Part shown: positions 47,366 to 55,168 of the stretch, piece after piece
Layout: every line of letters begins with the position of its first letter
How positions within the stretch are numbered: position 1 is the stretch's first letter
Assembly: GCA_024229395.1 (NCBI GenBank)
Contig: JAAESM010000074.1
Coordinates: 62,001-126,000 of the forward strand
Reading direction: 5' to 3'
From: Planctomycetota bacterium
GTDB taxonomy: Bacteria > Planctomycetota > UBA1135
Length of the DNA: 64,000 nt
Position numbers and translations under genes: made by a program
Notes under the pieces: generated by a model
The model's database searches: none
What the model was told of the DNA's origin: nothing
The model's input: the letters and a program-made list of their open reading frames with translations, nothing else

Positions 47366-47770
47366 ATGAAAGCACTACTCAAACTGATTCCCCTACTCGC
47401 TCTGACTGGCCTCGCGGCCTGTAGCGCCAACGGCGTAGAAAACGGCGATCTAAGCGGCGCCACTCGCCCTGTTGGCGAAGGCGACGTCGAAGACATTATT
47501 GAATTTGGCGATGAACGCATTTCCTTCAGCCGCTCTGATGTCGCCGTCTACCAAGTTGACCTGATCAACCTTGAAGATGAAAACGTCAGCGTTCAATACC
47601 GCGCACTCTGGTACGACGCCGACGGCATCGAAGTACGAACCGTCACGGGAGCTTGGTCCAAGGTCTACATCTATGCCGGCTCGCATAAGTCGGTGAAGTC
47701 AGTAGCACCCAACATGGAAGCTGTCCGTTGCGAGATGGAAGTCAGTCTCTACGACCCAATGACCCGCTAA
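47366..47770 (+). CDS. YcfL-like (DUF1425) lipoprotein
   Basis: The 134-residue lipoprotein (LIPLLALTGLAAC lipobox) has a small beta-sandwich typical of YcfL proteins: VYQVDLINLEDENVSVQYRALWYDADGIEV, WSKVYIYAGSHKSVKSVAPN and a C-terminal strand. The ATG at 47366 is 5 bases after the previous stop. In enterobacteria ycfL neighbours lpoB; here too lpoB follows after one more gene. Confidence 0.68.
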   Translation: MKALLKLIPLLALTGLAACSANGVENGDLSGATRPVGEGDVEDIIEFGDERISFSRSDVAVYQVDLINLEDENVSVQYRALWYDADGIEVRTVTGAWSKVYIYAGSHKSVKSVAPNMEAVRCEMEVSLYDPMTR

Positions 47771-47776
47771 ATCAAG

Positions 47777-48223
47777 ATGAACAAAATCTCACTCCTTTGT
47801 TTTAGCTTGCTCGCAGCATTGCCTGCTTGCTCTGGTCCGGACATTCATCGGCCGGACATGATCAGCGTCAATGGTCAAGACTTCGATTACGGCGAGGGCG
47901 TGATTGAAGACGTCATCGTCGAAGTCCAGAACAACATCCATAACGTGGATCTTGAACTGGACAATGTCACCGGGCGCCTATCCGATGGTCGCCTTGCCGT
48001 GCAGTTTCAGATGTACAACGACGACGACGTACCCGTTCGCTTGAACCTCAATTGGGAATGGCGCGACGCAGGCGGCATCGTACTGCGTCGTGCGCAATAC
48101 GAACTGCCGGAACATCATCTGGTCTTGCGCCCCGGCGAGACTCGAGTCATGCCGTTCACTTCTCCTACCGAAAAAGCGATCCAGTGCGTGATTCGCATCA
48201 ACCACACTGCCCCTCCTAAATAG
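47777..48223 (+). CDS. Second YcfL-like lipoprotein
   Basis: The 148-residue lipoprotein (LLCFSLLAALPAC lipobox) has the same fold pattern as its neighbour: RLAVQFQMYNDDDVPVRLNLNWEWRDAGGIVL, then HHLVLRPGETRVMPFTSPTEKAIQCVIRI. It diverges in the first 50 residues and is probably an old tandem duplicate of the preceding gene. It lies 6 bases downstream of it and 2 bases before lpoB. Confidence 0.65.
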   Translation: MNKISLLCFSLLAALPACSGPDIHRPDMISVNGQDFDYGEGVIEDVIVEVQNNIHNVDLELDNVTGRLSDGRLAVQFQMYNDDDVPVRLNLNWEWRDAGGIVLRRAQYELPEHHLVLRPGETRVMPFTSPTEKAIQCVIRINHTAPPK

Positions 48224-48225
48224 TC

Positions 48226-48804
48226 ATGATCATCCGTACCTTAATTTTCGCCGGCCTTATTGCTGTGACTGGAGGTTGCTCCAACAAGGTCACCTTGGAA
48301 GACCCTGAGGGCATCGAAGTCCTCAGCACCAACTTCAGCCCCACCGAGCTGCAGGCCATCGCGCAGACGATGACCGAGTCCTTCACCGCGTCCAACGCAT
48401 GGGGAACTGATAAGCCACGCATCGTCTTTGGTGGTGTCGCTAACCGCACCAACCAACATATCGATACCGTCAACATCACGGATACCATCCGCACTGCGCT
48501 GATCCAGTCGCAGAAGTTCACGGTGCTTGCTGGTGAGCAAGGTCTATCGGAGATCCAAGGTGAATTGGATTACCAAGGTGCCGGTTCGGTTGACTTGGCT
48601 TCAGCAGTGGAGCTCGGTCGCCAGCTTGGTGCCGAGTACGTGTTCTACGGTCGCTTCACCACCATCATGTCGGCCGGTGGCGATGTCGAATCAATCTACT
48701 ACAAGTTCACTTTCAACGCGGTCAACACCCAGACCCGCCAGATTGTTTGGGCCGACGAGCACCAGATGCGCAAGCGTCAAGAGAAGACCTTGTTTGGCTG
48801 GTAG
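48226..48804 (+). CDS. lpoB: LpoB-like activator of penicillin-binding proteins
   Basis: The 192-residue lipoprotein (IFAGLIAVTGGC lipobox) has the LpoB core: PRIVFGGVANRTNQHIDTVNITDTIRTALIQSQKFTVL, then LGRQLGAEYVFYGRFTTIM and FNAVNTQTRQIVWADEHQMRK. In enterobacteria LpoB reaches through the periplasm to activate the bifunctional PBP1b. Homologues here may play a similar envelope role. It ends the COG3014-YcfL-YcfL-LpoB run. Confidence 0.8.
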   Translation: MIIRTLIFAGLIAVTGGCSNKVTLEDPEGIEVLSTNFSPTELQAIAQTMTESFTASNAWGTDKPRIVFGGVANRTNQHIDTVNITDTIRTALIQSQKFTVLAGEQGLSEIQGELDYQGAGSVDLASAVELGRQLGAEYVFYGRFTTIMSAGGDVESIYYKFTFNAVNTQTRQIVWADEHQMRKRQEKTLFGW

Positions 48805-48813
48805 GGAGTCGCC

Positions 48814-49173
48814 TTGACCAGGAAAGATATACCTAAACGAAATAAGCCGCCTCTGCCGCGGGAACTCAGTCCGCGGCAGATGTTTTCCACTCGTCACCTT
48901 CCTGGTGGCAGCCCAACCTTCGACAAGATATTTCCATGCGCATTGGGCTTCGCGCTCGGGCTGTTCCTCGCCGAAGGCAATCCTGAGCAACTGAAGTTCC
49001 GCTTTGGCGGCATCAGCCACCCGCTCTTCACCGGAGCGATTTATTGAATCTGTATCGGTTTGCTGGTGTCGCCACTGGCGCTTTGGATCACCAAAGGCAG
49101 CAAGACTAATAAGGGAATCCTGCCTGTTACTTTCCTTCTCGGTTTGTTTGCTGGCTATGCAATTGGGGCTTGA
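48814..49173 (+). pseudogene. Small membrane protein gene interrupted by in-frame TGA
   Basis: From the TTG at 48814 (preceded by AGGGAG) the frame gives 77 residues ending HPLFTGAIY, then TGA at 49045-49047. The same frame then continues ICIGLLVSPLALWITKG and on to a TGA at 49171. The next gene aligns along its whole length (PGGSP.FDKIFPCA, HPLF.GAIY) and has Gly (GGC-type codon) where this has TGA. A single nonsense change has removed the second membrane half. Family unknown. Confidence 0.75.
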
Positions 49174-49176
49174 CCC

Positions 49177-49575
49177 ATGAAAGAACCCAAACCTATCCGA
49201 AGGCCTGACCGCAAGACCGAAGAGCGTATCAATCCGCGTACCCCAGTCGACAATACGCCAAGGCGGTCGATGTCCACCCGCAACCTTCCTGGCGGCAGTC
49301 CCGTATTCGACAAGATCTTCCCCTGTGCCATGGGTGGCGCGATTGGGTGCTCCATCACATTATTCCTAGTACTTGGCCATCCTGAAAAAGTCCATTACGG
49401 AACCGGTGGCATCGACCACCCTCTCTTTAACGGTGCCATCTATGGCTTCTCAGTCGGAATGTTGTTGTCGCCAATCGCCCTTTGGTTGAAGCGCAAGCAC
49501 AAGACCGGCCGAGGAGTATTCCCTGTCGCGATATTGCTCGGTGTGGCCCTTGGATTGGCCATCGGGATGCTCTGA
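49177..49575 (+). CDS. Small two-span membrane protein, paralogue of the broken upstream gene
   Basis: The 132-residue protein has a basic N-terminus (about 45 residues, Arg/Lys/Pro-rich), then DKIFPCAMGGAIGCSITLFLVLG, an outside loop with GTGGIDHPLFNGAIY, and two further hydrophobic stretches (FSVGMLLSPIALWL and FPVAILLGVALGLAIGML). The ATG lies 3 bases after the end of its tandem partner. I recognise no family. The intact copy shows what the broken one has lost. Confidence 0.65.
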   Translation: MKEPKPIRRPDRKTEERINPRTPVDNTPRRSMSTRNLPGGSPVFDKIFPCAMGGAIGCSITLFLVLGHPEKVHYGTGGIDHPLFNGAIYGFSVGMLLSPIALWLKRKHKTGRGVFPVAILLGVALGLAIGML

Positions 49576-49679
49576 TTTAGTCGGCTGAAAGGCCCGCCGC
49601 ACGGCTACAATCTGCCCTCTACGCCGTGGAAGACCCCGGCTCGTGTGGGCGTAGCCTACAACTGCAAAAAGCAATCAAG

Positions 49680-50921
49680 ATGAACCCGCTTTACGACATC
49701 AAGTTCACCGAAGCTCATCTCGCATGGCGCGAGAAAGCCCACGAAATCGCCGTCAAATACCTGCTGCCACAAGCTTTGCAGCATGACAAGGATTCGACCT
49801 TCAATGAAGAGGCTTTCCAGGCCGCCGCTGATGCTGGCATGCTTGGCACCTGGATTCCCAAGGAATACGGTGGCTCCGGCGATGGAATCATGGCTTTGGC
49901 CCTGATGGTTGAGGAGTTCTCCAAGGCTGATCCTGCATTCGGCGTGGCATTCGCCGTAAACGCACTTGGTTCGCTGCCCATCATCGTTGGCGGCACCCAC
50001 GAGCAGAAAGCCAAGTACCTCCCCTTGGTTGCCCAAGGTAAGGCCGCATGCGCTTTCGCCCTGTCCGAGAAGTTCGCTGGCTCCGATGCTGGTGGCCTGT
50101 CGGTGAACGCCACCAAAGATGGCGATACCTGGAGCATCAACGGCGAAAAGAAGTGGACCACCAACGGTTCCCGCGCCAACATCATCACCTGCTTTGCAGT
50201 GACCGATCCAGAGTCACGCTCGCGACGGATCTCGGCATTCATCGTCGAGGACACCGACCCAGGTTTCTCGATCAAGAAGGTCGAAGACAAGATGGGCATT
50301 CGTTCGGTACCAGTCTGTGAGACCGTGTTCGATAACGTCCAAGTCGGCGACGACCGCCTCATCGGTGGCAAGCCTGGCTTTGGCTTCAAACACAGCATGA
50401 TGACCTTGGACTTGGCACGCCCCGGTGTTGCCGCCCAAGCCGTCGGCACTGCTGCTGGCGCACTCGAACTAGCCACCACCTACGCTTGCCGTCGTAAGCA
50501 GTTCGGTCAGGCCATCTCCGGTTTCCAGATGATTCAGGCCATGCTCGCCGATATGGCTCAGAAGACTGAAGCCGCTCGCTGGATCGTCTACGCCACTGCT
50601 GCTCATGCCGACGCCGGCTCGAAGGGTGTCACCAAGATCGCTGCAATGGCTAAGTGCTTCTCTAGCGATGTGGCTGTGGAAGTTGCTACCGATGCGGTGC
50701 AAATCTTTGGTGGGTATGGCTTTATGGAAGATTACCCAATCGCCAAATTCTACCGCGATGCCAAGATCCTGCAGATCTACGAAGGCACCAACCAAGTGCA
50801 GCGCATGGTGATCGCGCGAAACCTGATCAAGGAATCCAGCCGTCACGATTACCTCAACTCAGTCATCCCAGGTGAGACTCAAGAGTCTTACGGCGCTGAA
50901 CCTGTGACTGCCAACAGCTAG
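49680..50921 (+). CDS. Acyl-CoA dehydrogenase, short-chain type
   Basis: From the ATG at 49680 the flavoenzyme has 413 residues. It shows GMLGTWIPKEYGGSG, ACAFALSEKFAGSDAGG, INGEKKWTTNGSRANII, DKMGIRSVPVCETVFDNVQV, ARPGVAAQAVGTAAGALELATTYA and the C-terminal QIFGGYGFMEDYPIAKFYRDAKILQIYEGTNQVQR. The Glu of YEGT is the catalytic base in short-chain enzymes. It oxidises acyl-CoA to enoyl-CoA and passes electrons to ETF. The chain-length preference is not certain. Confidence 0.94.
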   Translation: MNPLYDIKFTEAHLAWREKAHEIAVKYLLPQALQHDKDSTFNEEAFQAAADAGMLGTWIPKEYGGSGDGIMALALMVEEFSKADPAFGVAFAVNALGSLPIIVGGTHEQKAKYLPLVAQGKAACAFALSEKFAGSDAGGLSVNATKDGDTWSINGEKKWTTNGSRANIITCFAVTDPESRSRRISAFIVEDTDPGFSIKKVEDKMGIRSVPVCETVFDNVQVGDDRLIGGKPGFGFKHSMMTLDLARPGVAAQAVGTAAGALELATTYACRRKQFGQAISGFQMIQAMLADMAQKTEAARWIVYATAAHADAGSKGVTKIAAMAKCFSSDVAVEVATDAVQIFGGYGFMEDYPIAKFYRDAKILQIYEGTNQVQRMVIARNLIKESSRHDYLNSVIPGETQESYGAEPVTANS

Positions 50922-50939
50922 CCTTTGCTACAGCTGTCA

Positions 50940-50971
50940 ACGGGGTTGAGTTCATCGGAACTCAGCCCCGT
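50940..50971. terminator. Intrinsic terminator after acyl-CoA dehydrogenase
   Basis: The arms acggggttgagttc (50940-50953) and gaactcagccccgt (50958-50971) pair with one wobble around an atcg loop, followed by ttttcattt on the plus strand. It lies 18 bases after the stop codon; the convergent AlkA-like gene ends right after it. Confidence 0.85.
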
Positions 50972-50974
50972 TTT

Positions 50975-51646
50975 TCATTTGCCGCCCTTGGCTTTGGATT
51001 TGGCCTTTGCTTTCTTGTCGGCGGCCTCATCGACCACGCGATAGAGCATCCAACAGGCCACGCTACTGAGCGGAGCCCAAACTGCACCTCGCGCTTCCAG
51101 CTCCTTCGGAGTTGGACGCTTTTCCAAATCGTCGAGGATGCGCAGTCCTTCTTGCACACCAAGGTCGCCGGAGGGCAGGACATCCAATCGGCCCAAGTGG
51201 AAAATCAAAAACATCTGAGCTGTCCAAACGCCGATGCCGCGGACTGCAGTCAGCAGTTCGATGATGCGATCGTCATCGTGATGATGGATGCTGGAAAGGT
51301 GCAGACGACCGTCTTGGATGTGGCCAGCAAGGTCACGCACGGCTGCGAACTTAGCTGCCGACAAACCTGCGCCGCGCAGTGACCCCTCCGGCAAGGTCAG
51401 AAGCTCAGCGGGTTTAGGAAACCTGGAGCCGGGAGTCAGGGCACAGACGCGCCCATGGATGGTGTCGGCTGCTTTGTAGGCGAGCTGTTGAAAGACGATC
51501 GCACGTGCGAGGCTTTCATAACGAGTGCCGCGCGAGGCATCAGGCGCTGGAAAGCCTTGGAATTTCGGCAGGGTGCGCATAGCTTTGGCGAGCCGAGGAT
51601 CACGCTTTCGAAGAGAACCCAGCTGAGAGGGTGTCGGAATTGCCAT
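50975..51646 (-). CDS. AlkA-type DNA-3-methyladenine glycosylase
   Basis: The 223-residue HhH-GPD protein has YESLARAIVFQQLAYKAADTIHGR and the hairpin-helix-hairpin plus catalytic Asp region LLTAVRGIGVWTAQMFLIF...LPSGDLGVQEG. It excises alkylated bases in base-excision repair. It lacks the N-terminal extra domain of E. coli AlkA and ends in a Lys/Ala tail (DKKAKAKSKAKGGK) that may bind DNA. Confidence 0.88.
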   Translation of the reverse strand: MAIPTPSQLGSLRKRDPRLAKAMRTLPKFQGFPAPDASRGTRYESLARAIVFQQLAYKAADTIHGRVCALTPGSRFPKPAELLTLPEGSLRGAGLSAAKFAAVRDLAGHIQDGRLHLSSIHHHDDDRIIELLTAVRGIGVWTAQMFLIFHLGRLDVLPSGDLGVQEGLRILDDLEKRPTPKELEARGAVWAPLSSVACWMLYRVVDEAADKKAKAKSKAKGGK

Positions 51647-51666
51647 GATTAGTTAACCTGTCCGGA

Positions 51667-52590
51667 ATGAGGATTCCTGTCCTGCCCCCCTTTCTGCTGC
51701 TTTGCCTGTCCACTTGCGTGGCACCGGTCGAGTATCAGCCATGGTCCGAGGACACTTTGAGCCTTGCTTCCTCGGTCGAGAAAGAAGGCGAGGATCTGAC
51801 CACTGCCATGCTAGCGTTTTTTATTCCTGGCAGTGAGGAGTACCAAACCGCAAGGAATTTGGGTGGTGAGCTGCAGCAGGAGTACGCCCGCCAGGTCATG
51901 GCTTGGCGTGTTCTGGAGTCCTATCTGTCCGATGTGGATCTGGCCATCTCCCTGCGAGCGCCGAACACCACGGCCATGCGCGGGATTGGCGTCGCTTTCC
52001 ATCAGTTGCACGTGCGCTTGCTGCAGACCGGCATCGCGCCGTCCTTTGGCATCACGGTCGAGCAACACGAAGAGGCCATGGCACGCATCTTGGCTGGCCA
52101 GTCGGTTGCCGAGGCCATGGAGGCCGCTCACCCGGTGGTCGCAATCATGTGCAAGAACTTGGCGCAGTCCTGCAGTGGCCTGGCCAGTGATCTGGGTGCT
52201 GGCGAAACCGTGGCGATGAATCTATTGGCACAACGCTGGGGTGATGAAGCCGCAGCTCGTGACATGCTGCTGGCGCGGCAAGTGGAGTTGCGCAACATCA
52301 TCGCAATGGTTGCTGCCGGTGCCGGCGAAGCCAGTGGCGATCCGGAACAAGACCTAGCCGAGGTCGAACAACTGCTGGCTTCCACCGATGAGTGGTATGC
52401 CGATTACACCGCGCAACGTCGGGCGGTGAGCGAGATGTTCCGCGACCATATCGACTTCGCGCGCAAGAGTAGCCATGCCGTTTTGGAATGGGGCATCGGC
52501 CACCGTGAAGTAGTGAAGGCCTTGAAGCGTGGCGACGACCATGCCAACTTGCGCTTGTTCAGTGCGAGTGTCGAAGAGCTGACGCGCTAG
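51667..52590 (+). CDS. Helical lipoprotein of unknown function
   Basis: The 307-residue protein starts with a likely lipoprotein signal (VLPPFLLLCLSTC) and is otherwise nearly all helix, with long Ala/Glu-rich stretches (DPEQDLAEVEQLLASTDEWYADYTAQRRAVSEMF). I recognise no family and no catalytic motif. It stands alone between a divergent glycosylase and a convergent peptidase. Confidence 0.65.
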   Translation: MRIPVLPPFLLLCLSTCVAPVEYQPWSEDTLSLASSVEKEGEDLTTAMLAFFIPGSEEYQTARNLGGELQQEYARQVMAWRVLESYLSDVDLAISLRAPNTTAMRGIGVAFHQLHVRLLQTGIAPSFGITVEQHEEAMARILAGQSVAEAMEAAHPVVAIMCKNLAQSCSGLASDLGAGETVAMNLLAQRWGDEAAARDMLLARQVELRNIIAMVAAGAGEASGDPEQDLAEVEQLLASTDEWYADYTAQRRAVSEMFRDHIDFARKSSHAVLEWGIGHREVVKALKRGDDHANLRLFSASVEELTR

Positions 52591-52660
52591 TTCTTGTCCA
52601 AGCGCGCGGCGCCAACTCCTTCAAGCGGGCCTGTCGTCAACTCGTTGCGAATCTTCTGGC

Positions 52661-55168
52661 TTAGCGGCCGGCTTCGATCGTGCGACGCGTGCGCGCATCC
52701 GGATCACGACGCATCAACTCGTCCAGTTCTGCAGTGAAGAAATGATGGTGCCCCGCGACCGCACCAGCTGCGGCTCGGCGCAAGGTTGCCGACGGAGCTG
52801 CCAAGGCCTTGCGATAGCTATCCAGTAAGGAACGGTCGCGCGCTCCTGGTTCGGCTTGGTCAACCAATGGCAACCACGACGCTAATCCATTTAAAACCTG
52901 AATGCGTACCGGCGATTCATTTCCTTTCCATGAAAGTGGCAGCAACTCCTGGAAGACTTGATCGGCGTAGAGGCCTTCCAAGTCCTCGCGACCGATCTGA
53001 ATCAGCAGGTCGATAGCGGCAGCACGCAGACGCCCGCCTTCTCCGGCAGTGTTGACCCAGGTTTTGGCAAGCTTCAACTTGTGATGAACGTCCAGGTCCG
53101 CGGCCAATGCGCGCAAGGCGATCTCGCGTTCGCCGGTCGGTGTGTGGAAGGAAGCGAGGCGCTCCTGCAATAGGAAATGAATAACGGCGTCGGAGTTGTA
53201 GCGACTGAGTTGCTTCCACCAGTCCAACTTGGTGGAGGAATCGTTTTCTGCTTCATAAGCGGCGCGGAAGATGGTCAGATACTCCGGCTTGGCTCCGCAT
53301 CGATCGGCAAGGATGCGAATGCACTCACGACGCACATTCGGCACGGCATCGGTGCGAGCGAGATTCCACAACACACTGGTAGTGTCGTCGTCGGTGTAAT
53401 CGGCCAACTCGCGGATCGCGAGCACGCGACTCCGTGCGCTCCGACCTTGGGTAGCGCGCAGAGTTGTGGCACCAGCAGATTCATGGATGTTGAGACGCGC
53501 TGGCAGATAGACATGTGGATCGAACTCGACCCAACCATCGAAGACGTCGCCCGTGGTGACCTCGAAGACGTGGTCGGATGAATCAACCCATAGGCGTTCG
53601 TTACGCCACACTCCTTTCTCGTGCCAGTGGATGTCCAGTGGCAAATGGAAGGATTCCGGCACCCCACCGGCAGTGGACTGTATTTGCGACAGCTGGATCT
53701 GCAAGGTGTTGCCACGATGGTTCCAAGCCAAGTCAAGCTCTGGATAGCCGGGGCTGTAGACCCATTGCTCAAAGAACCATGACAGGTCTTCACCGCTGGC
53801 TTGCTCGAGTGCAACCCGCAGGTCTTCACTGGTGACCGACGAATAGGCGTTCTGTTCCAGGTACAACTTCAGGCCAGCGCGGAAAGAACCCTCACCGAGC
53901 ATGCCGCGCAACAAGTTCAAACGCGCAGCACCGCCAGGATAGATGGTGCCATCGAAGAATAAGTCCATTGGCAAGCGATAGTCGCGCTTCACCAGGGCAC
54001 GCAGTTGTTCACCACGACAAGCGTTCATGTAACCGTCAATGGTCTGCCCCATGGCTTGCTGGAAGACGGCGTCGCCGTCACGCTCGCGCTGATAGAGCAA
54101 CTTGAAGTAAGACGCGAATCCTTCGTTCAACCAAGCTTCTGGCCAAGACTCGCATGTGAGGATATCGCCGAACCATTGGTGCGCTGCCTCGTGTGCGACC
54201 AAGCCCCAACTCGGGCGGGCTTCTTGGTACTCGAACGGATGCAGTGCGTTGCGCGTGACGATTGTGTTGGTCACGTTTTCCATGCCGCCGAAAGGGAAGT
54301 CACGCACAGCGACTTGGGCGTACTTGGAGAATGGGTATTCGAAACCGGTGTATTCGCTGAAGAAGGTCAGAATCTTGGCGGTCTCGCCGAAGGATGCGCG
54401 CAACATTTCGCCATCTTTAGGTTCGCCGACGAACCACAACGTCCGACCTTGCCAACTGTCTTCGATCCTGACGAAAGGACCGGCTGCGAAGCTGAACAGA
54501 TACGGTGGCATCTGTTGGTCCAACTTCCAACTGTCGACCACGGTGCGACGATTCTCATCGATTTCATGACTGAGGAATTCACCGCCGGCGACGGTAACCC
54601 AAGTGCGTGGAACACGAGCAGTCAACGTGTGTGTGGCGCGATCGCTGGGAGTGTCGTTACAAGGGAACCAGAAACGCGCGCGCGCGGCTTCGCCTTGGGT
54701 GAACACATGTGGAATGTGATTCACGCCACTTTCACTTGGCAAGACGAAATGCATGCCCGCGATGCCGGATGCCTGATAGTCGATCTCGAGACTGAGTTCC
54801 TGGCCGGCACTCAAGGTTGGCGTGATCGGCACGCGCAACAGTTGCTGGTCATATTGGAAGGGGCCAACAACAGTTTGTTCGCTTGAGCTACTCACGCTAA
54901 TAATGCGCATGTCAGCGGCATCAAGCACGATCTCATCCAATGCACGCGTAGCCTTCAAGAACACGCGGGTACTGCCGGTAAAACCAACGCGGTCGGCACG
55001 GATTTCGAAATCCAGATCGTAGGAAAGCACATCAAGGCCGCGATCGACTTGATGTTCCGTGGTTGCCGCTGGCGGGTCCGTGACCGCAGGCTGACCGGGA
55101 ACCTGACACGCTGCTAAGCCGAAGCCGAGCAGCGCGAGAAAAACACTATTTGGAATCCTTCGATACAT
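52661..55168 (-). CDS. M1 family aminopeptidase lipoprotein
   Basis: From the ATG at 55168 the 835-residue protein has a lipoprotein signal (VFLALLGFGLAAC). It has the M1 substrate motif GGMENVTNT (GAMEN-like, A to G) and the zinc site VAHEAAHQWFGD with the third ligand in WLNEGFASY. An Ig-like strand block and a C-terminal HEAT-like helical region (ADLDVHHKLKLAKTW onwards) follow. It removes N-terminal residues from peptides, probably in the periplasm. Its start overlaps the end of the GHMP kinase gene, suggesting co-transcription. Confidence 0.92.
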   Translation of the reverse strand: MYRRIPNSVFLALLGFGLAACQVPGQPAVTDPPAATTEHQVDRGLDVLSYDLDFEIRADRVGFTGSTRVFLKATRALDEIVLDAADMRIISVSSSSEQTVVGPFQYDQQLLRVPITPTLSAGQELSLEIDYQASGIAGMHFVLPSESGVNHIPHVFTQGEAARARFWFPCNDTPSDRATHTLTARVPRTWVTVAGGEFLSHEIDENRRTVVDSWKLDQQMPPYLFSFAAGPFVRIEDSWQGRTLWFVGEPKDGEMLRASFGETAKILTFFSEYTGFEYPFSKYAQVAVRDFPFGGMENVTNTIVTRNALHPFEYQEARPSWGLVAHEAAHQWFGDILTCESWPEAWLNEGFASYFKLLYQRERDGDAVFQQAMGQTIDGYMNACRGEQLRALVKRDYRLPMDLFFDGTIYPGGAARLNLLRGMLGEGSFRAGLKLYLEQNAYSSVTSEDLRVALEQASGEDLSWFFEQWVYSPGYPELDLAWNHRGNTLQIQLSQIQSTAGGVPESFHLPLDIHWHEKGVWRNERLWVDSSDHVFEVTTGDVFDGWVEFDPHVYLPARLNIHESAGATTLRATQGRSARSRVLAIRELADYTDDDTTSVLWNLARTDAVPNVRRECIRILADRCGAKPEYLTIFRAAYEAENDSSTKLDWWKQLSRYNSDAVIHFLLQERLASFHTPTGEREIALRALAADLDVHHKLKLAKTWVNTAGEGGRLRAAAIDLLIQIGREDLEGLYADQVFQELLPLSWKGNESPVRIQVLNGLASWLPLVDQAEPGARDRSLLDSYRKALAAPSATLRRAAAGAVAGHHHFFTAELDELMRRDPDARTRRTIEAGR

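Noticed and set aside
49045-49047. TGA as selenocysteine or as a recoded Gly codon
   Set aside because: The paralogue has Gly, not Cys, here; no SECIS-like hairpin is evident, and many genes in the window end cleanly at TGA.
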